Shown piece by piece: positions 36,153-43,566 of a stretch of DNA of 64,000 bases. Position numbers and translations under genes: made by a program. This DNA comes from Stenotrophomonas rhizophila (GTDB lineage: Bacteria > Pseudomonadota > Gammaproteobacteria > Xanthomonadales > Xanthomonadaceae). The notes under the pieces were generated by a model. That model was not told where the DNA came from. It searched no databases and worked only from the letters and a program-made list of their open reading frames with translations. Position 1 is the first letter of the stretch, and every line of letters starts with the position of its first letter. The stretch spans positions 3,593,501-3,657,500 of the forward strand of contig NZ_CP016294.1 of the NCBI RefSeq assembly GCF_001704155.1. The letters run 5' to 3'.

Positions 36153-38825
36153 TCAGAACCGGTAGGTCAGGCTGGCCTTGTAGGACCGGCCGAACACCAC
36201 GTTGGTACGCAAGCCTTCGGCATACCCGTCGAAGGTGCGCTGTTCGCTGTCGAGCAGGTTGTTGCCTTCCAGCTTCAGCGACAGGCGCTCGCTGAAATCG
36301 TAGCTCATCGATGCCGACAGGTCCTTGTAGGTGTCGTTGTAGATGCCCGTGGACGCTGCCGACAGCCCCACCAGGTATTCGTCACGCCAGTTGTAGGCCA
36401 GGCGGATGCCGAACGGGCCGTTCTCGTAGTAGCCGATCAGGTTGGCGTTGTTCTTGGACAGGCCCGGGAACGTCATGGCGTTGCCGTTGATGTCGGTGAT
36501 CGGGGTTTCCGAGTCGATCCAGGTGTAGGTGGCCACCACGCCGAAGCCATCGAACATGCCGCTGAAGGGCACCTGCGCCAACAGCTCCGCGCCTTTCACC
36601 TTGGCCTTGTCGCCGTTGATCTTGCGCAGCACCAGGAAGTTGACGTTGCTGTAGGTTTCCGCGCTCTGGCGCTGCACGATGAAGGTGGACACGTCCTTGT
36701 AGAACAGGCCGGCCGAGAGCAGGCCCTGGCCGCCGTAGTACCACTCCAGCGACAGGTCGTACTGGGTGGCCTTGAACGGATCCAGGTCCGGTGCGCCGCC
36801 GCTGCCGGTGCCCGGCGAAGTCTGCACGCCGTTGGCATCGAACACGGCGTTGTTGTTGAGGGTCACGCCGTTGTTGAGGTCTTCGGTATTGGGGAAGGCC
36901 ACCACCTTGGCCGCGCCGCCGCGCAGCACCAGGCTGTCGCTGATCTGCAGCTTGGCCACCGCCGAGGGCAACACCTCGCGGTCGTCACGCTCGAAGCTGG
37001 ACGGGGTCAGCGCACCGGTGCCGCTGATCAGGTTGCCGCGCGAGGTCAGGTCACGACCCACGAAGCGCAGGCCGACGTTGCCGCCCAGCGCCATGCCGCC
37101 CACCTCGGTGTCCCAGTTGAGCTTGGCGTAGGCCTCGAGGAAGTCTTCATCCACGCTGAAGGTGGCCGAATAGGCCAGCGCGGTGTTGGCTGGATCTAGG
37201 CACTGCGGGTTCTGCGAGATCTGCGGCAGCGTGGTGAAGCTGCCGCAGCCGCCGAAGGTGCCGCGGAACGCCCCCAGGTAATCGCGCGGCAGGCCGGCGA
37301 ATTCGCCCGGCAGGAAGTCGCTGTTGCTGTACACGCGGATGTAGGGATCCATCTGCGTCACCGGAATGCCGCCGGCCGGGCGGATGTCGGCGCGGCGGGG
37401 GTCCTGCAGGCTTTCCAGCCGGCTGAAGCGCGCGCCAACGTCCAGCGAACGCAGCGGGCCGTTGTCGAAGGCCAGGCTCCAGTCGGTGCGCATCGCGCGC
37501 GAGTCGGTCTGTGCGCGCCAGTCGTTGTCGAACAGGATGGTCATGCGCCACTGCGCCGGATCGACCACGTTGACGCCGCTGACGTTGAAGCTGCCGAAGC
37601 TGCCGCTGCGCAGGTCGAAGTCGGTGACCGAGGTCAGCCCGGCCATGGGCGCCAGCCGCATGTAGCGCTGGTTGTAGCTGGCGGTGGAACGGCCCCAGTC
37701 CAGTTCGGCCGAACCGGTTACGCGTTCGCCGACCTGGAAGCTGGCACGCAGCGCGCTGGACAGGGTGTCCGAATCGATGTCGGCCACTTCGGTGTTGAGC
37801 AGCACGGTGCCGGTGGATCGGCCGGCCAGCAGGATGTCGTGGTCGGAGTAGACCGCGTTGCTCAGGCCGGCGGAGGGATTGAAGGCGATCCAGTAGCGGT
37901 CGCGCTCGGCCTTCTGCCGGGAATAGAAGGTATCCCAGGACAGCTCCACGCCATCGGCCGGGCGCCACTGCAGTACCGCGCTGAGGCCCACCTTGGTGCG
38001 GTCATCGTCGATGTTCTGCGCGCGCATGTCGGTACTGCCGAAGCGCGTGCGGGTGGGATCGGTCGGGTCGTTGAAGCGGGCATACCCGGAGAAGGTGTCC
38101 AGGCCCTGCTGCACCACGTTGCGGCGGCCGTACGTGGCTGACAGCAGCGCACCGAAGGTGCGATCCTCGTTGCGCCGCGAGATCAGCCCGAAGGCGTTGT
38201 GGCCCCAGGAATCGGCCATGTCGTCATAGGTGCCGGCCAGGCTGACCACGTTCTGGTCGCTGTCGCCCGACAGCGGCTGCCGGGTGTGGATGTCGACGAT
38301 GCCGCCAAGCCCACCGGAAATTTGGTCGGCGCCGGCGAGCTTGGTCACTTCCAGCCGCGAGATCAGCTCGGAGGGCACCAGTGAGAGCAGACCGTAGGTG
38401 GAGGTGGCCAGCTGGTCCAGGCCGTTGCCGCCGCGCCCGGTGGCATCGACGATCTGGCGGCCGTTGTACAGCAGCACGTTCTCTTTCAGGCCGCGCACCA
38501 GGATGTCGCTGCCCTCGCCCATGCCGCGCTCGAGCTGCACGCCGGCCACCCGGCCCAGCGATTCGGCGACGTTGGTGTCGGGCAGCTTGCCGATGTCATC
38601 GGCCACGATCGCATCGACGATCTGCGGCGAATCGCGTTTGAGGTCGCGCGAGGCTTCGAGGCTGCCGCGGATGCCGACGACGCTCACGGCGTCGAGTGTC
38701 TGCGCCTGCTGGTTGCCGGCGGTGGTGGTGGTGGCAGGCGGAGCATCCTGTGCGGCGGCCAGCATCGGCGCCAGCAGGCAGGTGCCCAAGGCGGTGAACA
38801 AGGTGGAACGTCGAAAACGAAGCAT
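36153..38825 (-). CDS. TonB-dependent receptor, carbohydrate-type
   Basis: Outer-membrane receptor of 890 residues. Signal peptide ends near MLAAAQD; the plug begins LDAVSVVGIRGSLEASRDLK, the hallmark of the CUT-type Xanthomonadaceae receptors that import plant oligosaccharides. TonB-box-like ETLDAVSVVG pattern is adjacent. The barrel ends in KASLTYRF. First gene of a four-gene operon with the SDR, dgoK and fused aldolase. A candidate IclR operator lies about 107 bp upstream of its start (38932-38946), so it is probably induced by the island's sugar. Confidence 0.92.
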   Translation of the reverse strand: MLRFRRSTLFTALGTCLLAPMLAAAQDAPPATTTTAGNQQAQTLDAVSVVGIRGSLEASRDLKRDSPQIVDAIVADDIGKLPDTNVAESLGRVAGVQLERGMGEGSDILVRGLKENVLLYNGRQIVDATGRGGNGLDQLATSTYGLLSLVPSELISRLEVTKLAGADQISGGLGGIVDIHTRQPLSGDSDQNVVSLAGTYDDMADSWGHNAFGLISRRNEDRTFGALLSATYGRRNVVQQGLDTFSGYARFNDPTDPTRTRFGSTDMRAQNIDDDRTKVGLSAVLQWRPADGVELSWDTFYSRQKAERDRYWIAFNPSAGLSNAVYSDHDILLAGRSTGTVLLNTEVADIDSDTLSSALRASFQVGERVTGSAELDWGRSTASYNQRYMRLAPMAGLTSVTDFDLRSGSFGSFNVSGVNVVDPAQWRMTILFDNDWRAQTDSRAMRTDWSLAFDNGPLRSLDVGARFSRLESLQDPRRADIRPAGGIPVTQMDPYIRVYSNSDFLPGEFAGLPRDYLGAFRGTFGGCGSFTTLPQISQNPQCLDPANTALAYSATFSVDEDFLEAYAKLNWDTEVGGMALGGNVGLRFVGRDLTSRGNLISGTGALTPSSFERDDREVLPSAVAKLQISDSLVLRGGAAKVVAFPNTEDLNNGVTLNNNAVFDANGVQTSPGTGSGGAPDLDPFKATQYDLSLEWYYGGQGLLSAGLFYKDVSTFIVQRQSAETYSNVNFLVLRKINGDKAKVKGAELLAQVPFSGMFDGFGVVATYTWIDSETPITDINGNAMTFPGLSKNNANLIGYYENGPFGIRLAYNWRDEYLVGLSAASTGIYNDTYKDLSASMSYDFSERLSLKLEGNNLLDSEQRTFDGYAEGLRTNVVFGRSYKASLTYRF

Positions 38826-38931
38826 GTATCGGCCCTCTCCCAAGGTAGGGATCCCGCTGCAGGCCCCCGACCTGCCCAGCTGGATCCAGCGCTTTTTCGT
38901 CGTTGCTGCTGCGCTGCGACTTGGCAGCGTG

Positions 38932-38946
38932 TAGCTAATATAGCAA
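38932..38946. promoter_or_regulatory. Candidate IclR operator 1 (TonB-receptor promoter)
   Basis: Read on the minus strand it is TTGCTA-TAT-TAGCTA, an imperfect palindrome with N3 spacer. It stands between the divergent receptor and DHDPS-family gene. Compare 42735-42749. Confidence 0.6.
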
Positions 38947-39028
38947 TATGATTTGGCCGCGCACGCTGCAATGCAGCGAAGAATCAAGACCCGTCTGTAG
39001 CGTCTGCGGCCACTTCCCTTCCATAGTG

Positions 39029-39043
39029 TTGCTATCCATGGCA
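39029..39043 (+). promoter_or_regulatory. Candidate IclR operator 4 (aldolase gene promoter)
   Basis: ttgctatccatggca, sharing TTGCTAT and the ...TGGCA right arm with the site upstream of iclR. It lies 28-42 bp upstream of the preferred ATG at 39071. Confidence 0.45.
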
Positions 39044-39070
39044 CACGCATTTCAACAAGGACCCGGCGCA

Positions 39071-40003
39071 ATGGCCGTTCTGCAAGGTGTCTTCCCGATC
39101 CTTCCCAGCATCTTCGACGCGCACGGCGCGCTCGATGAGGCCGGGACCGAAGCCGTGTTCGAGTACATCCTGGCCGCCGGCGCGGCCGGGGTGGTGTTTC
39201 CGGGCCTGGCCAGCGAATACGACATGCTCACGCTGGATGAGCGCCTGCACCTGACGGCCTGCATCGGCCGCTGGAACCGCGGCCGCGTGCCGTTCATCGT
39301 CGGCGCCAGCGCGCGCACGCTGGAGGACGCGGTGCGGCTGGCCCAGGCCGGCGGCCAGGCCGGGGCGAGCGCGGCGATGGTGCTGACCCCGCACGCGCTG
39401 GCCGGTGATGCCGAGGGCATGGCTGCGTTCTTCAGCCGCTTGGCCAGCGAGTCGGGCGTGGCGGTCATGCTGCAGAACGCTCCGGCGCCGATGGGCGTTG
39501 GGCTGGGCGTGGAAGAGGTCGTGGCGCTGACCGCGCGCGTCCCGGCCATTGAATATGTCAAGGAAGAAACGATGCCTTCGGGGCACCGCATCACCGCGCT
39601 GTCCGAGCGCGCCGGCAGCAGCGTGCGCGCGGTGTTCGGCGGTGCCGGCGCCCGCTACGTGCTGGACGAACTCACGCGCGGGGCGGTCGGCACGATGCCG
39701 GCCTGCGAAATCACCGAGGTGCATGTGGCGATGCTGGCAGCCTGGGCGACGGGCGACCAGGAGCGTGCACGCACACTGTTCGAGCGCACCCTGCCGCTGC
39801 TGAGCATGCAGGCGGTGTTCCGCTGGCGGCTCACCAAGGCCATCCTGCTGCGCCGCGGCCTGATCGGCAGCGACCATGTGCGCGCGCCCGGTCCGGCGCT
39901 GGACCGGTTCGATGCGCGCGAACTGGATATCCTGCTGGATCGCATCAGCGACCTGCTGCCGTTGGATACCGTCCCCGGGCAGGCACGGAGAAGCCACGCG
40001 TGA
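39071..40003 (+). CDS. Dihydrodipicolinate synthase family protein (aldolase/dehydratase)
   Basis: Class I aldolase-fold protein of 310 residues. It shows LPSIFDAHGALDEAGTEAV, the G-A-A-G-V-V-F-P-G substrate loop, and the Schiff-base Lys in AIEYVKEETMPSG. Family members act as KDG/KDGal aldolases, 5-keto-4-deoxyglucarate dehydratases and related enzymes; DHDPS itself is unlikely in this context. The start at 39071 is chosen for the aagga site and family length; the frame also allows 39038. It overlaps the next gene by 4 bp. It could give a non-phosphorylative branch beside DgoK/DgoA. Confidence 0.88.
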   Translation: MAVLQGVFPILPSIFDAHGALDEAGTEAVFEYILAAGAAGVVFPGLASEYDMLTLDERLHLTACIGRWNRGRVPFIVGASARTLEDAVRLAQAGGQAGASAAMVLTPHALAGDAEGMAAFFSRLASESGVAVMLQNAPAPMGVGLGVEEVVALTARVPAIEYVKEETMPSGHRITALSERAGSSVRAVFGGAGARYVLDELTRGAVGTMPACEITEVHVAMLAAWATGDQERARTLFERTLPLLSMQAVFRWRLTKAILLRRGLIGSDHVRAPGPALDRFDARELDILLDRISDLLPLDTVPGQARRSHA

Positions 40004-41169
40004 GCCAGGTCACACAGGTTGAAACGTTCATCCTCACCGTTCCGCGCACCACGCCCTACCTGGGGCCGCTGGGGCCGGGCGAACGGGTCAACGCGCGCGG
40101 CTACCTGGTGCGCAAAGGCAACGGCACGCTCTACCCCACCGTGGACCGCTCGGTGCTGGTGCGCGTCACCACCGCCGATGGTGCGGTGGGCTGGGGCGAA
40201 ACCTATGGCATCTGCGCACCGCGCGCGACCTGCGAGATCATCAACGACCTGCTTGCGCCGGAACTGATCGGGCGCGAGCCGGAAGACGTGGAGCAGATCT
40301 GGGACGACCTGTACGGCCTGATGCGCGTGCGTGGCTGCGGCAGCGGGTTCCACACCGATGCACTGGCGGCGCTGGACATCGCCCTGTGGGACCTGCGCGC
40401 GCGTGCGGCCGGACAGCCGCTGTGGGCGCTGCTGGGTGAGCGGCGGCGCGACACCATTGCAGGCTATGTATCGGGATTGCCGGCGGCAACCGTCGCGGAG
40501 AAGGTGGCGATGGCGCGCGCGTTTGCGGCGCAGGGCCACGATGCCTTCAAGGTGCATGCCGTGGTCAGCCATGACGGCATCGTCGAAGAAATGCAGGCGC
40601 TGCGCAGCGAGCTGGGCGATGCGGTGCACCTGATGGTGGACCTGCACTGGAAGTTCGATCACGCGCAGGCATTAGCGCTGGCAGAGCAACTGCTGCCGGC
40701 GCAGCTGACCTTCATCGAAGCACCGCTCAAGCCCGAGGATGTTGCGGGGCTGATCGCGCTGGGTGGCGACAGCCCCATTCCCATGGCGGCCGGCGAAGAG
40801 TGGCCCACCGACCATGTCGCACGGTTGCGATTGGCCGGTGGAACGCTCGCCTATGTGCAGCCAGAGATGGGCCACACCGGGATCACCCAGTTCCTGCGCA
40901 TCGCACGCTTGGCGGCAGCGCACGGGGTGCAGGTCGCGCCGCACGCCACCATTGGCGGCGGCATCTTCATGGCCGCCAGCCTGCATGCATCAGCGGTCAT
41001 CGAGGGTCTGTGGCGCCACGAGTGGCAGCACTCGATCTTCTCGCGCTCGGTGGAGATGCTCGACACCGATATGGCGTACCAGCGCGAGGGCTACACACTT
41101 CCCTCCGGTCACGGCCTGGGTGCACAGCCCAATGCGCGTTTCTGGGAACACGCAGAATTCGTGCCTTGA
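40000..41169 (+). CDS. Mandelate racemase/muconate lactonizing family dehydratase
   Basis: Enolase-superfamily enzyme of 389 residues, GTG start overlapping the previous stop (gtga). Metal ligands are visible as Asp in MVDLHWKFD, Glu in FIEAPLKPED and Glu in AAGEEWPT, and a catalytic His in VAPHATIGGGIF. The ADIALWDLRARAAGQPLW segment is typical of sugar-acid dehydratases such as galactonate or related dehydratases. In this island it most likely turns an aldonate into the 2-keto-3-deoxy acid that dgoK phosphorylates. Exact stereospecificity is not readable. Confidence 0.88.
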   Translation: MSQVTQVETFILTVPRTTPYLGPLGPGERVNARGYLVRKGNGTLYPTVDRSVLVRVTTADGAVGWGETYGICAPRATCEIINDLLAPELIGREPEDVEQIWDDLYGLMRVRGCGSGFHTDALAALDIALWDLRARAAGQPLWALLGERRRDTIAGYVSGLPAATVAEKVAMARAFAAQGHDAFKVHAVVSHDGIVEEMQALRSELGDAVHLMVDLHWKFDHAQALALAEQLLPAQLTFIEAPLKPEDVAGLIALGGDSPIPMAAGEEWPTDHVARLRLAGGTLAYVQPEMGHTGITQFLRIARLAAAHGVQVAPHATIGGGIFMAASLHASAVIEGLWRHEWQHSIFSRSVEMLDTDMAYQREGYTLPSGHGLGAQPNARFWEHAEFVP

Positions 41170-41217
41170 GCGCGGGGCTGGACAATCTCCGGCCCCACGC
41201 GTCGCAGAGATGAGCGC

Positions 41218-41362
41218 GGTAGGGTCGCATCCCAATCGACCGCCGATGGATTATGCAACGTCCGATGATGGCATGACCTCCGTCGAAGCCGGCTTCGGCC
41301 GAGGTCATGCGTTCGTCGTGCCGATGACCAGTGTCGGCAGTCGTTCGGGAACCGACCCTACC
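41218..41362. repeat. Nested stem-loop repeat, copy 1
   Basis: Outer arms 41218-41246 and 41334-41362 pair in about 24 of 29 positions (ggtagggtcg...tcccnnncgac). Inside, 41271-41279 (gcatgacct) and 41302-41310 (aggtcatgc) form a second stem, extended by gaagcc/ggcttc. The right arm contains the stop codon of the MFS gene. Copy 2 lies at 58965-59111. Confidence 0.8.
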
Positions 41363-42680
41363 CTCGGGCCGCCGCCACCGCCTCGGCGTCCGGGCCAACC
41401 AGCGTCATTCGCGAACGCTTGGCTTTTCTCAACGCGATCCAGGCCAGTAGTACCGCGATCGGGTGCAGGAACGCCATCAGCACGAAGGCGCGGTCGAAGT
41501 TGCCGTCGGCGACCAGGTGGCCCACCACCTGCGCCGAGACCATGCCGCCGAGTGCACTGCCGCAGCCCACCAGCCCCGCCACCGAGGCGATGTAGCGCGA
41601 CGGGAACAGGTCCACCGTCATCGCGGTGAGGTTGATCTGGTAGGTCAGGTGCGCGAAGGTCACCGCGCACGCCAGCGCGAGCAGCAGCGGAATCGGCGGA
41701 TGCAGCGCCACCAGCATGCCGATCGGTGCCAGGCACGCTGCACCGATCATGGTGGTCAGGCGGGCCCGCACCGGGCTCATGCCGCGCTTGACCAGCCGCC
41801 CTGAAATCAGGCCACCGCCCACGCTGCCGATATCCGCAGCAACGTAGACGATCCACGCCAGCGAGGCGATCGCGGCCAGGCTCATGCCGCGCGCATCGCC
41901 CAGGTATTTGGGGAACCAGAACAGGTAGAAGTACCAGACCGGGTCGGCCACCGCGCGCGAGGCGACCAGCGCCCACACCGTGCGGTCGCGCGCCAGCCGG
42001 CCCCAGACCCCTTTCATCGACACCGCCGGTGCGGGTGCCGCGGGCGTGTCCAGCGCCGGCGTGGCGACCGCCTCGGCCGTTGCGGCCGCAGTCACCGCCG
42101 TGGCTGTCTGACGCGCCGGACGGGGGTAGACCAGGTACCACGCAATCATCCACAGCAGCCCGGCCACGCCGGTGATCCAGAACGCGCTGCGCCAGCCGTA
42201 GGTCAATGCAATGCCACCGATCAACGGCGGCGCCAGCGTCGCGCCGATCATCGCGCCGGCGGTGTACAGGCCGAGCGCCAAGCCACGCTGCGGCGCCGGA
42301 AACTGCTCGGACACCACCTTGGTGCCCACGGTGTAGTTGCCCGGCTCACCCAGCCCCAGCGCGAAACGCGCCGCGCCCAGCTCGAACGCGCTGCGCACGA
42401 AGCCGGTGGCGATGTTGGCCAACGACCACCAGCCCACGAACAGCAGCAGCGCCACGCGCGCGCCCAGCCAGTCGGTAACCCGCCCGGCCATCACGTAGGC
42501 CGCTGCGTAGGCGAACAGGAACACCTGCACCACACGGGCATATTCCAGGTCGCTCATGTCCAGGTCGGCCTGGATGGTGGTCGCCAGGATCGACAGCGCC
42601 TGCCGGTCCAGGTAATTGATCACCGTGGAAAAGAACAGCAGGGCCAGCAGCACCCACTTGGTGTTCCTGCCGCCGGTCAC
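41358..42680 (-). CDS. MFS transporter, sugar-acid/hexuronate-type
   Basis: Inner-membrane major-facilitator of 440 residues with 12 hydrophobic helices and the MFS motif A-like loop (DWLGARVALLLF). The opening LFFSTVINYLDRQALSILA is characteristic of the ACS/ExuT-type family (hexuronate, galactonate). It is the likely importer for the island's substrate. Translation starts at a GTG that overlaps an 8-codon upstream ORF with the stronger Shine-Dalgarno; its stop codon is inside repeat copy 1. A candidate IclR operator is 55 bp upstream. Confidence 0.9.
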   Translation of the reverse strand: MTGGRNTKWVLLALLFFSTVINYLDRQALSILATTIQADLDMSDLEYARVVQVFLFAYAAAYVMAGRVTDWLGARVALLLFVGWWSLANIATGFVRSAFELGAARFALGLGEPGNYTVGTKVVSEQFPAPQRGLALGLYTAGAMIGATLAPPLIGGIALTYGWRSAFWITGVAGLLWMIAWYLVYPRPARQTATAVTAAATAEAVATPALDTPAAPAPAVSMKGVWGRLARDRTVWALVASRAVADPVWYFYLFWFPKYLGDARGMSLAAIASLAWIVYVAADIGSVGGGLISGRLVKRGMSPVRARLTTMIGAACLAPIGMLVALHPPIPLLLALACAVTFAHLTYQINLTAMTVDLFPSRYIASVAGLVGCGSALGGMVSAQVVGHLVADGNFDRAFVLMAFLHPIAVLLAWIALRKAKRSRMTLVGPDAEAVAAARG

Positions 42681-42700
42681 GCGCCCGCACGCTTGGACAT
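42677..42700 (-). other. Short upstream ORF coupled to the MFS start
   Basis: ATG at 42700 begins an eight-codon frame (MSKRAGA, stop TGA) preceded by ggggagg about 10 bp upstream. Its stop overlaps the GTG start of the MFS gene (GTGA). The MFS start itself has no good ribosome site, so coupling or a missed frameshift is possible. Confidence 0.4.
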
Positions 42701-42734
42701 CGCCGATGCCTCCCCTTCGGAAGGCTGCAACGTA

Positions 42735-42749
42735 TTGCTATTGTAGCAA
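42735..42749. promoter_or_regulatory. Candidate IclR operator 2 (MFS promoter), perfect palindrome
   Basis: ttgcta-ttg-tagcaa, a perfect 6-3-6 inverted repeat in the gap between the iclR stop and the MFS start. It is the best copy of the motif found at four places in the island. Confidence 0.65.
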
Positions 42750-42777
42750 CATGTCAAACCGCACTGCGGCAAAGCCC

Positions 42778-43503
42778 TCAGCCGATCTCGGCGGCCGCCG
42801 CGCGCAGTGCCGCCACCAGTTCTTCGGTGGCCGATTCGGGGATCCAGCCGGACATCGCGATGCCGGCATGCACCGGATCGCCCATTGCGATGGCCACGAT
42901 GTGGTGGTCGCGTTCGTCGGCCACGTGCACGCGGGCGTGCCCCTGCCGCCTTGTCTGTTCCAGGGTGGCCAGCAGCTGCTCGATCCCCTCCGGGAACATC
43001 GGGATGGGGCGGTCGGCGTACAGCTCGCGCACTTCCTCGTCTGACAGCTGGGCCAGCAGCGCGATGCCGATGCCGCTGGTGGTCGCCGGCAGCAGGCCGA
43101 TGCGGCCCAGGCCCCGCGCCGCCTCGATTCCCGGGGGCGCATGGAACAGGTAGCTGACGCTGTCGTTCCACAGCACGCCCAGCGCCACGGTATGACCAAA
43201 GCGGCGCAGGTGCTCGAGCACGGGCAGCGCGCGGCGGATCAGCCCGGAGGCGAACAGGCTCTGCGCGGCCAGCACGTGCATGCCCGGGCCGGCGGTGTAT
43301 TTGCGGTCGGCGGTCTGCCGCGCAATGCCCAGGTAGGCCAGCGTCTTGAGCAGGCGGTTGACCCGGGTCGGGTTGGCATCCAGCTGCCGGGCCAGTTCGC
43401 GGCAGCCCACCGGCTCGGGCGAGGACGCCAGCGCCTGAAGTGTCGCAATCCCGTCGATCAGGCTCTGGTTGGGCTGGGCATTGGGCTTGGTTCGCATCGG
43501 CAT
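42778..43503 (-). CDS. IclR family transcriptional regulator
   Basis: IclR-type regulator of 241 residues: winged helix-turn-helix in about residues 10-75 (VGCRELARQLDANPTRVNRLLKTL region) and a C-terminal effector domain (GHTVALGVLWNDSVSYLFH, GLLPATTSGIGIALLAQL). Such regulators (KdgR and relatives) sense sugar-acid intermediates. It lies in the sugar-acid island upstream of the MFS gene on the same strand, and a TTGCTAT-containing half-site stands in its own promoter, so it may autoregulate. Start chosen at the ATG at 43503; 43497 is possible. Confidence 0.92.
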   Translation of the reverse strand: MPMRTKPNAQPNQSLIDGIATLQALASSPEPVGCRELARQLDANPTRVNRLLKTLAYLGIARQTADRKYTAGPGMHVLAAQSLFASGLIRRALPVLEHLRRFGHTVALGVLWNDSVSYLFHAPPGIEAARGLGRIGLLPATTSGIGIALLAQLSDEEVRELYADRPIPMFPEGIEQLLATLEQTRRQGHARVHVADERDHHIVAIAMGDPVHAGIAMSGWIPESATEELVAALRAAAAEIG

Positions 43504-43527
43504 AGCGTACTTTGCCGCTACCGGTAA

Positions 43528-43542
43528 TGCCACCAATAGCAA
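43528..43542 (-). promoter_or_regulatory. Candidate IclR operator 3 (iclR promoter)
   Basis: On the minus strand TTGCTATTGGTGGCA, which shares the nine bases TTGCTATTG with the perfect site at 42735-42749. It lies about 25 bp before the iclR start. Confidence 0.5.
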
Positions 43543-43566
43543 CACCGGCAGCGGGCCTGCCTTCCG

